Source: Priapulus caudatus (Eukaryota > Priapulida > Priapulimorpha > Priapulimorphida > Priapulidae). Taken from it: 22,862 nucleotides of DNA. Positions 1 through 8,718 of this stretch are shown in pieces; within the stretch, counting starts at the first letter, position 1, and each line of letters starts with the position of its first letter. The position numbers and the translations under genes are program-made. The notes beneath the pieces were generated by a model, which was not told where the DNA came from, did not search any database, and was given only the letters and a program-made list of their open reading frames with translations. Where the stretch lies: positions 7,151 through 30,012 of the forward strand of contig NW_014577711.1 of assembly GCF_000485595.1 (NCBI RefSeq). Direction: 5' to 3'.

Positions 1-588
1 CTAACAAACTGTGAAGTACATCTCGGACGCACGACTGAAATTTTACCGTTTATAATCGTTAGCAACAGACCATCAGACTGAGGCCCCAGAGCGCTCTGCG
101 GCGTCTTGTTATTAGGAATTTGGGTTTGTAAATGTACACTCATGGCTTTTGCGCATGCGCGTGATTGAATGATCCGACACGCGCCGGCCGATCGTGGACC
201 CGGGTTGATGGCGCTTCGCAGCGGTCGTCCAGGGTGTCGGGGAGGGTAGGCTAGCCTTTTACTTTATAGAGTACGTCTATAGCTCAAGCAAAAGAACATT
301 CCTCGGAAATGTCGAGGCACGCTAAATATATGCAACACACACAACTGAATTTTTATGTAAAAATTGTATTTGGGGGTATTTCTCAATACCACGAAGAGTG
401 TAAAGGAAAATGTTTCCCACAAGTCAGAGCAACAATATGCACCAAAATCGCGTGCCATGATTTTTAGGCTCACATCTGACATAGTCAGATGCAGCTTGTA
501 GGAATCGCATGATTGTCCGGCGTCCGTCAACAGTTGGGCACAAGATCTCTATAACTGCTCGACCGTACGGTCACGATATTGGGGGCGT

Positions 589-600
589 GGGGGGGGGGGG
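589..600 (+). repeat. G12 homopolymer in a G-rich patch
   Basis: Twelve consecutive G follow GGGGGCGTG from 581. Such a run could form a G-quadruplex and is a common place for consensus length errors. Confidence 0.8.
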
Positions 601-1107
601 TAATCTGAAAACGGAGTTGGTAGTCCGAAGCTGGGCGCGTCAGAAAGCTGTTCAAAGTCAAGAGTGTAGTAAACGAAGGGAACAAATTTGCTCCTTAAGC
701 TTAAGCATATAGGACGGAAATGACACGATGCGGCCACTAAAGTCTAAAACGGCTCTCGACGTAGGCTTGCTGATAGGTCGGTGTATAGATCATGGTACGG
801 ACAAAGCCATCACTCGTGCACGACAGGAAATGGAGGCTTACAGGTCAAGCGTCAATGGGGCACAGGGCAGATCTTAGACATTTTCTGAGGACATGGTTCT
901 GACGGAGCGATTGAAACCTTTGTTTCAAGCGGTGAGCTTCTACCCATTTGTATGCTTTTCTGCAAAGGACCATGAAATGTACTTCCGTGACATGCGAAGA
1001 GTAAGGGTTCGGATAAACCTTTTGACCGCTCAAGAGGGAGCGGTTAAACATGGAATGTGATGACCTGTTAACCAAAGGACTGAACCTGCTTTGCTAGATT
1101 AGAGCTC

Positions 1108-1200
1108 GCGCCTCCGCCACCACCCTCTCCCACCTCCCCCCCACCCACCTTCCCCCACCCCCTCCCCCCTCCTCCCACCCTCCCCCACCACCACCACTAC
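1108..1200. repeat. C-rich polypyrimidine tract
   Basis: About 90 bases composed of C and T runs with CCACC and CCTCCC units and very few purines. This is low-complexity sequence and not a gene. It could form a G-quadruplex on the minus strand. Confidence 0.8.
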
Positions 1201-1960
1201 GCTCGCGCTCGACGCATATCCTCGATAACATGTTAATATAGCGAAGTCATTAAAGTTACACAGCTGTATCTTTACTACTGTACCAGTAGGTATAGCCTAT
1301 CATAGATTTTAGATCTGTATTAGTAGTATCCTAGATATATGCTCTGAGCGCGAACGCGGTGGCAGGAGGGCGCACTTGATTCGGTTGCCAGTGAGTTTAT
1401 CAGAAGAATACCTGGCTACAGTACATGTCAGTTGAGCGCTGTCGCTCTGCGGCACTTGTTTATGAAGTTTCATATTTACCGCAAAAAATGGGAAAACTGC
1501 CTAAAATTTAAATCGTATGTTTGGATTGAAAATATATGCAAATATAGAAGCATAACTCATAAAAGATGGCACTTAATATCAAACCTTGGCGTACTTTTTT
1601 GCAGCAGTGTGTTATTATTAAAACGAGTTTAAAATTAAATTATCTTGAGTTGTAATGGCAGAGAAATATCCATTTATACATAGACTATTGTGGCAGAAAT
1701 CGAAACAGAAATTAGCATTTTTCTTCTTTTGACCATTGATTGACCGCCTGTCTACGAAATGGGTGAACGTATGTGAAACATCTACTGTTAGTACTCGCTG
1801 CAACATATCCATAACTAACTGAAACCACAAGATTGGTAAAATGTTCTGTGCAGCTTGAGAAATTGTGAGAAATTACGAGTTTACCACTTGTGCAATTAGT
1901 GTGCAGAACGTGGGAACGCTGCATACTGCATGAGGTCACTAAGCTGCGTGTCAAGAAACG

Positions 1961-1971
1961 CGTGGCGATGT
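1961..1971. repeat. Target-site duplication, left copy
   Basis: CGTGGCGATGT, identical to 2147-2157, flanks the LINE fragment. Confidence 0.6.
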
Positions 1972-2146
1972 GTTATGTTATCCCTTGTATAAGGCAGTGC
2001 CAAGAGATGTCCAATGTCGTCGGTCTGCTGCTACTGGCCTCAGCGTGTCCCATGACAGGTCCCACATCCGCATCTCCTTCTCGATGGTCCTGCTCCAGGT
2101 CTCCTTGGGTCTTCCCCATCTTCTCCTCCCATCTGGCATCCATCAT
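1972..2146 (-). mobile_element. 5'-truncated LINE (non-LTR retrotransposon) 3' end
   Basis: Read on the minus strand, this piece encodes the basic C-terminal tail common at the end of non-LTR reverse-transcriptase ORFs. The reading is MPDGRRRWGRPKETWSRTIE, then RMWDLSWDTLRPVAADRRHW, ending in a TAA stop and a short GGATAACATAAC tail. The GRPKxTW and ADRxxW motifs are what I recognise. The 11-mer CGTGGCGATGT lies on both sides (1961-1971 and 2147-2157), as expected for a target-site duplication left by target-primed reverse transcription. The copy is about 175 bp and extremely 5'-truncated. A TGA lies just upstream of the MPDG reading. The clade (RTE, CR1 or Jockey-like) cannot be settled from so short a piece. 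Confidence 0.6.
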
Positions 2147-2157
2147 CGTGGCGATGT
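2147..2157. repeat. Target-site duplication, right copy
   Basis: CGTGGCGATGT, identical to 1961-1971, flanks the LINE fragment. Confidence 0.6.
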
Positions 2158-2499
2158 AACGAGGCATAAATGCTATAAGAGGGTTGGGGCTGATAGATTC
2201 GATGAATACATAGAACAAGCAAGTTAGTTCATGTTTCTGACGTCATCAGTAAATGTATGTTTAAAGTTATTATTTCGAACATAATCTCGTGTTTTCCCAA
2301 CTTTTGCGACACTTACCGTTATTGCTTTAGTAACAGCAGCTGTCTAGAAACGATAAAATGGCTTAGAACCTTTGTACTTAGCTATATTCTCGAAGACATA
2401 CATGATTCGAATTTTGAATGTAGTAATGTGTAGTTAATTTGTCTAAATAGCAGTGAGATGTAAACATAATTGCACTTTCGTGATTAGCGCTAGGTCTAT

Positions 2500-3198
2500 A
2501 ACGTGCAAAATGTATCGGCAGAATATGCCAAATTGTGTGGCCACATGGTGGCAGTCCCTCAGATCTGATTGCATCTATTCAATGCCGTTTAAGTCGCTAT
2601 CCAGATGGTATCGCGAAAATCATTGTCTTCGACAAGTACCAAGATGTCTCAGCCAAGGATCATGAGAGTATGCGGCGGGCTGGTGAAGTTATCATCGACT
2701 ATATACTCTCCATTACCAGTTATCTGCCAAAAAGAGCTGCAATCATGAAGAGCAAGAACAACAAGCAGAGGCTGGCAAGCGTGTTGTGTACCTTCAATGT
2801 AGGAGAAAATGCAACAATGGCTACTCGGGACGATGGTGTATTTGGTCACGATGAAGCCGACATTACCATGATCTCCTATGTCCTTATGGCTGCTAACTAT
2901 GGACAAGGCGTAATCTGTGTGCTTAGTGATGTACTGGGTGTATTGGGCACCACCAAGGCATGTGGCTGTCACAAAGAACATCTTTCATGCACGTCATACT
3001 GTATCTGCTCTGATAAAGCGAGCTGCTGCAATCCATACACTAAGAGACGAGATGCTCAGGCTGAAGATGAGAATTGTTGAATATAAGGATGTTGAGGGAG
3101 AGGATTTTGTGGAGGGTATAGATCATGAGGGTGAAGGCCATGTGGATGTTGAGAATAGTCTTTCTGAATCTGATTACCTGGATGATGAGTGGGAGTAA
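2500..3198 (+). pseudogene. Truncated, internally deleted copy of the large CXC/PIN-like family
   Basis: An open frame from 2535 reads 181 codons to 3080. It belongs to the same multi-copy animal family as the gene at 12830-17427. It covers only the C-terminal part: the WPHGGSPSDL and VFDKYQDVSAKDHE segments, an HDEAD motif (2846-2860, equivalent to HEEAD in relatives), then VLSD at about 2918-2929, where the DTDV nuclease-like motif should follow. Instead the frame jumps within about 20 bases to the C-terminal Cys-rich motif ACGCHKEHLSCTSYCIC (from about 2957). I infer a deletion of roughly 200-250 codons. A frameshift near 3070 separates the Cys motif from an acidic tail that stays open in the next frame and ends EWE-TAA at 3196-3198. 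The N-terminal half and terminal inverted repeats were not found here. I judge it a dead fragment; a domesticated short gene is a less likely alternative. Confidence 0.65.
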
Positions 3199-4365
3199 GC
3201 CAATGTTCATGCACTATGCACCATGACTGTGCCTACTGCAGCTAAATAATTTACAACCTACGTGTTAACAGGTGTGATCACATGTTTCAAATATGGCTTC
3301 TTACTGTTTTTCATCGCCAAATATGTCAAATGATATATGATTATCCATTCCTGCTCATGAATAAACTAAAATGTAATTTAGTTGAAATTTCCATTCATTG
3401 TTCATTGCTGAAAAGTAAAATTTGACCTTGACTTGCCGAACGTCAGAAATAGATTCTACGCACCTAAAACACCTATAAAAGATGTATTACACATCATTTT
3501 AGGTCAAGTGGTTAAAAAGTTTTGAAGATGGAGTCCAGCGGCCATTTTGGATTTGTGCAAATTACTAGAGTTGCCTAAAGTTGCCATTTGGGCAACCTAG
3601 CTTAATTTGTTTTAGAACTCCATATAAGTACAAATCAGCAAAAAAACATCATAGGAAAGAATATTTCTAGGTTGGGTATTGAATACATAAGAACGTCAAA
3701 TCGACTATATATACGATATTTCCGAGCTAAAAATATACAAGAAAGCTACTCTTTCGGGATTGCTATCATGACTTTTTGTAATCACACTAGGCTAAGCTTC
3801 AAATCTATACCACTTCCGGCTGGTCCCTCTGAATGGTACATTTGAGCAGGTCTGGCCCATGGACTAGAAGCGCAACTTTGTCAGGGTGGTTGCACAATCA
3901 TGCGGTCTCTTGTCAACGGTCAAAAATAAAGATTTCGAAAAACACTGTTTTATGACAAATGAGAATGCGTGATTGTAAAAGTTTGTAGTTAAATACCATG
4001 ATTTTGGACTTACTATCATAACATACTCTAGGTTATAGTATCCTCTTAAGTGTTTCAGGTGTTAGTCCTAGTTATTGTGACAGCTATTATTTTAGCTGTT
4101 GGAACTATTTAAAATTTACAGGTTGCAGCCTCATAAGAATGCCAACATTGTAGTCTCTTGACATTTTAACTGCAAGATTAACGTAAAATTGGACTTTCAT
4201 CCCAAATCGTCTGATTTATAATTTATAAAGATTACAAAAATGTTGTAGTCCGTGTGACTACAGCATCTTTTAAGTGAGTTATGTACCATGGTAACACACT
4301 GGCTGTAATATGCATGCATGTATCATTTAACGTGTGTGCACCAGTTGATTCAATTGTGTTTGTAG
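3199..4365. other. Non-coding stretch between the family fragment and the AMPK beta exon
   Basis: No convincing coding sequence. An AATAAA lies at 3360-3365, about 160 bases after the acidic-tail stop of the fragment upstream. GTTGCC, GCCATTTGG and GGCAACC around 3570-3600 form a small inverted repeat. The last part before 4366 should be intron of the AMPK beta gene. I looked for the preceding exon (the GSFNNW part of the glycogen-binding domain) and did not find it. Confidence 0.5.
3360..3365 (+). promoter_or_regulatory. AATAAA polyadenylation-type hexamer
   Basis: A canonical hexamer about 160 bases downstream of the TAA at 3196-3198. It could serve the truncated family copy if that is transcribed. 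The hexamer alone is weak evidence in AT-rich DNA. Confidence 0.3.
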
Positions 4366-4459
4366 TACGGAGAATTTCATGACGATCATTGAACTGGCAG
4401 AAGGTGAGCACCAGTACAAGTTCTGTGTGGATGGCGATTGGAAGCATGATCCCAAGCAG
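4366..4459 (+). CDS. PRKAB: AMPK beta subunit, exon encoding end of the glycogen-binding (CBM48) domain
   Basis: AMPK beta is the scaffold and glycogen-sensing subunit of AMP-activated protein kinase. This exon encodes the C-terminal part of its carbohydrate-binding module: FMTIIELAEGEHQYKFCVDG, then DWKHDPKQ. That closely matches the family's LPEGEHQYKFFVDG..HDP segment, whose Trp and Lys contact glycogen. The acceptor is TTTGTAG|TACGG and the donor is CAG|GTACCA. The first base completes a split codon; from 4367 there are exactly 31 codons, ending in phase 0. The boundary after HDP(K)Q equals the one I know in the vertebrate gene. The reading frame is undamaged. The preceding exon should carry the GSFNNW motif and is not in view. 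Confidence 0.93.
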
Positions 4460-4724
4460 GTACCATGCCTCAATCGCATTGATCGCTCAGTTCTAGAGAT
4501 CTATTGGTGTCATGAAATCACTCGCCGAGCTTGACATATATTGCAGTGGAGCTTGCCAGTCATACCCCTGTGCAGTAATGAATTTTCAAACTCTTGCAAG
4601 TATTTTACTTACGAATTGTAGATTTGTAAAATTTTGTAGTGTAGGCTGTAGATTATATGGGTAACAATTAGCTGCAGTGTTTTGCATATGGATAAAATGT
4701 TCATTAGCGATTATTCTTTTTCAG

Positions 4725-4842
4725 CCGGTTGTCAACAACAATTTAGGGTCTGTTAACAATGTGGTGTCAGTAAAAAAGACGGACTTTGAGGTTTTTGAGG
4801 CGTTGGCAGTGGACAGTAGCAAAGATGGTCATGGGTTAGCTG
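4725..4842 (+). CDS. PRKAB: AMPK beta subunit, exon between the glycogen-binding and C-terminal domains
   Basis: The encoded peptide starts PVVNNNLGSVNNVVSVKKTD and continues FEVFEALAVDSSKDGHGLA. It is the direct counterpart of the family's LGTVNN(I/L)I.VKK.DFEVFDAL segment, which closes the CBM48 fold and begins the linker. The acceptor is TTATTCTTTTTCAG|CCG and the donor is GCTG|GTGAGT. The 118 bases give 39 codons plus one base, so the exon ends in phase 1. This fits the next exon, which begins with two bases completing a Gly codon. No stop or indel is seen. Confidence 0.93.
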
Positions 4843-5156
4843 GTGAGTCGACCCTGTTATTGCTGTTGTAGAAATTTTTTAAGTCCAATCAACACACACT
4901 CGTCTAGGTGAGCTGCAGTACTAAAGTACCTGTAGTCACATCACACGGAAATTCACTTATCTTATGAGCGAGTAAGTATTCATGATCAGCAACATTATCG
5001 CAAGTGGCCATGAACTTTTTCTTTACTTCTGCAGGTATTAGTGTACATCGGAAATTGTGCTCTATTCATCCTCTGCTATGATGCTATGCTGTTTCGATTT
5101 TGTTACTTGCCATTGTTTTGCTGCAATGTATATATGTGTTCCACCTTATGCAGCAG

Positions 5157-5293
5157 GGGTGGTGTCAGGGTCACCACCAGGTGAGTACTCACAGGAGATC
5201 CCAGTGAAGACAGCGCACGAGAGGTCATCCGGTCCACCCATCCTCCCCCCACATCTCCTGCAGGTTATCCTCAATAAGGACACACCAGTCTCG
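5157..5293 (+). CDS. PRKAB: AMPK beta subunit, exon with the alpha/gamma-binding segment
   Basis: Two bases complete the split Gly codon, then 45 codons follow and the exon ends in phase 0. The peptide VVSGSPPGEYSQEIPV... leads into PPILPPHLLQVILNKDTPVS. PPILPPHLLQVILNKDT is nearly invariant in AMPK beta subunits and starts the C-terminal domain that holds the kinase alpha subunit and the regulatory gamma subunit together. The acceptor is GCAGCAG|GG and the donor is TCTCG|GTGAGT. The linker before PPILPP is divergent, as is usual. The downstream intron is long (5294-10443) and filled with repeats and transposons. Confidence 0.94.
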
Positions 5294-5394
5294 GTGAGTA
5301 CCATAGTCAATGTGTGCATGTGAGTGGTCCTACCTTCAAGTGAGCTGGTGATTTGAGTGATATATCACTACATCTACTTTCACTGCATGCATGT

Positions 5395-5660
5395 TGTTGT
5401 TGCTGTTGTAGTTGTTGCAGTGGTGGTCGTGGTCATGGTGGTGGTGCAAGTGGCTGTGGAGGCGGCGGTGGTTGTTGTTGTTCTTTTTCTTTTTCTTGTT
5501 CTTCTCCTACTTCTTCTTTTCTTTCTCTTGCATTTGCTTTTGCTCTTGCTCTTGTTCTTCTCGTTGTTGTTGTTGTTGTTGTTGTTGTTCTTCTTCTTCT
5601 TTTTCTTCTCCTTGTGCCTGTTGTTGTTGTTGTTGTTGTTGTTGTTGGTGTTGGTGTTGG

Positions 5661-5691
<31 letters not shown>

Positions 5692-5740
5692 GGTGCTGCT
5701 GCTGCTGCTGCTGCTGTTAAATGTTATTGTTGTTGCTGTT
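5395..5740. repeat. GTT/CTT trinucleotide-rich simple-sequence tract
   Basis: The plus strand is dominated by GTT, CTT and later TGC/GCT units, and is nearly free of A from about 5470 to 5717. It lies in the intron just after the exon ending at 5293. All three plus frames and one minus frame are open across it and would encode runs of Val, Leu, Cys or Asn/Thr. This is the usual artefact of a trinucleotide repeat, so no protein is called. Confidence 0.9.
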
Positions 5741-6075
5741 TTAATGGCTACTAGAGTAAACCACCCCACGTAATACTGCCAATCTCACTTATCACCTGGA
5801 AAATGCCAATGTACAGATCGCTTGTATCTATTTGTACGTAATTTAGCCTTGTAATTCCGCCCTTCTTTAACCGCCAACTGGCAACATTATGGCTATGTAC
5901 AATCCTATATAAATGCATTGAAAATACACTTGTTATACCGCCATCGAGGGTGTTGGTTGGTATTGGTTGTTCAGTTTCTATGGTAACATACACACAGCAC
6001 ATCCACGCAAGTCCTATGTGGTAGCATTAGGCTATACATGTAGTACAGTGTATTGCATCACATTCACTTGCTAGT
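5741..6075. other. Intronic stretch before the Tigger remnant
   Basis: No gene seen. The 5' terminal inverted repeat of the Tigger-like element should lie in or near this stretch, but I could not identify it. Confidence 0.4.
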
Positions 6076-6675
6076 ATGGTGCCTACGAAGCGACCTCGTG
6101 TTGCCTTGCAGGCTCTTGAAAAACGTGAAATTTGCAAATTTTCTAAAAAATATCCCCTGAAGTCACAGCAAGCAGTTGCCGATAATTTCACTGCTCTGTG
6201 GGGTAGAGAAATAAAAAGGCGAACTGTCGGAGATATCCTACAGGCATCTGACAATTGGGATGCTGATCTGTCTAAATCAATGCTCAGCTCAAAAAGATTG
6301 AGACCTGCTAAACACGCGGACATGGAAAAAGCCCTATTCTTGTGGTTCACGTAAACCAGGGCAAAAAATATCACCGTTACGCAGGATATTTTAAGGAAGA
6401 AAGCAATGTATTTTGGAGAACAACTTAAGATTTGTGATAATTTTACTTATTCTAGTGGTTGGATCAGTTGATTTAAGAACCGTTTTGGAATATCTAGTTG
6501 TAAAATTTGCAGTGAGAGTGCTGTTGTGGGCGCAGATGTGATTAAAACGGGAATAGAGAAAGCTAAAGACGTGATTAAAAACTATTCTTCACAGAACGTC
6601 TTTAATTTAACATGGATGAAACTGTGTTATATTTTGCAATGATACCAGACAGATCACTGACGACATACGGAAGGG
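6076..6675 (+). pseudogene. Tigger/pogo-type (Tc1-mariner) transposase remnant
   Basis: The ATG at 6076 opens a frame starting MVPTKRPRVALQALEKREIC. It then shows the helix-turn-helix segment ..QQAVADNFTALWGREIKRRTV and the AKHADMEKALFLWFT motif. This is the CENP-B N-terminal plus Tc5-type DNA-binding arrangement of Tigger/pogo transposases. The same frame continues past a TAA (6352-6354, where relatives have Gln) through DILRKKAMYFGEQL and SSGWIS, a TGA (6469-6471, where relatives have Arg) and FKNRFGIS, to NYSSQNVFNL. After a one-base frameshift near 6610 comes MDETVLYFAMIPDRSLTT, which contains the first catalytic Asp (the DET motif). The match stops at about 6675, where gypsy sequence begins. 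The rest of the DDE domain is absent. Both stops fit C-to-T decay, so the copy is dead. Confidence 0.85.
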
Positions 6676-7483
6676 ACAAAAACAATACAAAACTGGCAGA
6701 TTGTCTCTCGAGACAACCTAATCAGAGAAAGCGTACTACAATTGACCTCGACGTCAAAGTATTACACGTGCAGTACTCGACGTCAAAGCTTCAGCAACTG
6801 CGAGAGGAGTCTAACAAAGACGCCATTCTCTGCGCGTTGTGAGACGTCATCATAGCCAGATGGCCAGATGAGCGACGCGGTCTCCCAACCCCGCTCACAG
6901 TATATTGGTCCTTCCGAGATGAACTGAGTGTCGAGAACGGACTAGTCACGAAAAGTCAAAGAGTGATGATACCAGAGACCATGCAAGCCGATATCCTAGA
7001 GCAGATACACACTGGTCACCAGGGCGTTACCAAGTGGCAACTTAGGGCAAAATCTTGTGTGTTCTGGACAAATATTAACCAGGATATCGACAAGTTGGTG
7101 GCACAATGCTCAGCGTGCCAAAACGCACAAACCGAGCCAACCACCAGAACCGCTTCAACCACATGAGACAAATTTGTTCCATTTTGACGGTGCAGAGTAT
7201 CTGGTACTGGCAGATTACTACACAAAATTTCCCGTAGTGAGGAAAATAGTGGGAGCATGCACAACAGGTGCAGTTGTCCAACTAGTAACATGGACGACCT
7301 GAGCATATCATGTCCGATAACGGCCCACAATTCGGCTCAGCTGAATTTAGGCAGTTTCTACAGTAATGGCAGATAGATGGCGTGACTAGTAGCCCCAGGT
7401 ACCCGAAATTAAATGGATTCATTTAACAAAACGTGCGCACAGTCAAAGAAATCCTGAAGAAAGCTAAGGAAACCAGAGAGACA
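6675..7483 (+). pseudogene. Gypsy pol fragment: RNase H tail and integrase (5' piece)
   Basis: The frame from about 6675 reads LADCLSRQP, the usual end of the gypsy RNase H region, and crosses a TGA at 6840-6842. It reopens in the same frame to the H2C2 zinc-binding module: HTGHQGVTKWQLRAKSCVFW, then VAQCSACQ (about 7008-7125). A frameshift and probable short deletion near 7150 lead to LFHFDGAEYLVLADYYTKFP in another frame. The residue before LFHFDG is Asn, where the first catalytic Asp is expected. A further shift near 7290 leads to PEHIMSDNGPQFGSAEF, which holds the second catalytic Asp (SDNG). It then passes a TAA after FLQ and reads PRYPKLNGFI-TAA-QNVRTVKEIL. The third catalytic residue (Glu) is replaced by that stop. 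The reading breaks at 7483. Confidence 0.85.
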
Positions 7484-7596
7484 TGATACAAGATTGCGTG
7501 GCACAGCTTTGCTGTTGATCCTGAGCGCTGCGCGCGGATGAGACGCGCAGTTCCGCGGGATATGCGCACGCGACCGCGGAGATGTTCAAGTATGAA

Positions 7597-7663
7597 GCGC
7601 TGTCCGCAGTGGAGACGTGCGCCAAATTCGAGGCCCGGCGCACGTCTCCACAGCGGTCAGCGG
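7597..7663. repeat. GC-rich inverted repeat (hairpin)
   Basis: Arms 7597-7623 and 7637-7663 match at about 24 of 27 positions. The core GTGGAGACGTGCGCC is perfectly paired with GGCGCACGTCTCCAC, and the loop is 13 bases. The hairpin sits in a CpG-rich block unlike the AT-rich surroundings. Confidence 0.8.
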
Positions 7664-7944
7664 ATGGTCTGTAGTTTTAGAAGATGACAATGATTATATG
7701 GACGATATTCTAGAAATTGGAAATTGTAAAACAGTAAAAAAATCGCTGTTCCTACGACGTGTAACAGTCGGAGAGCCTGGTCGGTTTAGCCCCAGATTAG
7801 CTGAATCAAAAAGATGAGAATTTAATGTGAACAAAACAAATATAATGGTTATATAAAATTCACAAACAAAGAAAGGATCGAGGGGATTAATAGGCAACCA
7901 AGTAATCAAAAAATGCACCAAATATTCATACCTAGGGGATTTAA

Positions 7945-7978
7945 CACAGACTAACGGATACGTATTCGTTAGTCTGTG
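7945..7978. repeat. 34-bp near-perfect palindrome
   Basis: Half-sites CACAGACTAACGGATAC and GTATTCGTTAGTCTGTG pair at 16 of 17 positions with no loop. GGATTTAA occurs directly on each side (7937-7944 and 7978-7985). Confidence 0.8.
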
Positions 7979-8718
7979 GATTTAATTAATGTTATAGGAG
8001 GTTATAACGCTATGATAAGAGTCGGAACTGAAAAATGTAGGTTAAGGGAAATAATTATGGGCAAAAGAGCAAAATTGTGAAAATCATACTATAGAAGCAA
8101 GAAAAATTATGCGAATACACAGTTTTACCTTTCTTCCTAAATAACAGTGAAACATGGACTAACTTAACTAAGGAAGAAGTAAACATGTTGGAGGATATCC
8201 AAAATGATCCAAGAGATGGCGCTGTGGCATGTAAACATTGGCTCCCGAAGCGAGTTTTTTTGCCGAAATGTTTTCTCTCTAAATTACTGAATGACGCAGT
8301 GAAAATGCGGATAATTTTCCTCCTAGATGCGAAATGCATCAGCCGGGCATTTCATTATTTACAAAAAGTAAATAGGCCGGCGAAAAACGGTAGGTACAGG
8401 AACCGTGGTAACGTCGGTCACGCCCCATTCATGTCCATCAACGAATAAGGCGGGGCTTATTGTGCTTACAGATAGGCGAAATTAGAACAAAAGGACTTAG
8501 CACTGTGCGCAAAACAGCGTGTTATATTCGTATTTGTGCCAAACTCTATCGTATGAAACCGTTCTAGCCTAGCAGAATGCCCTAGTTCCTGAGATCGGCG
8601 ATTCCATGCTCGAATAGTATTAAACCTGAAAGGGATAATACAAGGGTGCGGCGTGGACTGTGATTGGAAGACACAAAGTGTCAATCCTCGGCATCATGGC
8701 CGCATCACGTCAAGGACA

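Larger units (their letters stand above)
1..1960. other. Non-coding stretch with simple-sequence tracts
   Basis: I see no convincing gene on either strand. Open frames here are short and lack recognisable domains. The stretch holds a CpG-rich patch around 150-245, a run of 12 G at 589-600 preceded by GGGGGCGTG, a 12-bp perfect palindrome GACCGTACGGTC at 561-572, and an almost pure pyrimidine (C-rich) tract at about 1108-1200. It may be intron or 5' flank of the AMPK beta gene, but nothing in it shows which. Confidence 0.5.
7484..8714. mobile_element. 1.23-kb insertion of unknown type inside the gypsy integrase
   Basis: Gypsy coding sequence stops after ..KAKETRE(T) at 7483 and resumes at 8719 with DPDRALLCVRTTPID. 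The 4-mer GACA is present on both sides (7480-7483 and 8715-8718), and removing one copy restores a continuous gypsy frame. I see no terminal inverted repeats, LTRs or recognisable protein. It holds a CpG-rich block (about 7515-7665) with a strong hairpin and a separate 34-bp palindrome at 7945-7978. Short open frames at 7617-7817 and 8185-8448 have no recognisable features. It may itself be composite. Confidence 0.6.

Noticed and set aside
549-737. Minus-strand 62-codon open frame and the overlapping plus-strand one at 509-712
   Set aside because: Both cross the G12 run, have no recognisable motif and look like chance frames.
5353-5773. Several overlapping long open frames encoding poly-Val/Leu/Cys or poly-Asn/Thr
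   Set aside because: They come from a trinucleotide simple repeat that is open in several frames at once. There is no domain or splice evidence, and they lie inside an AMPK beta intron.
8185-8448. 87-codon open frame in the insertion within gypsy
   Set aside because: No recognisable domain or homology. The antisense frame is equally open, so coding is not supported.
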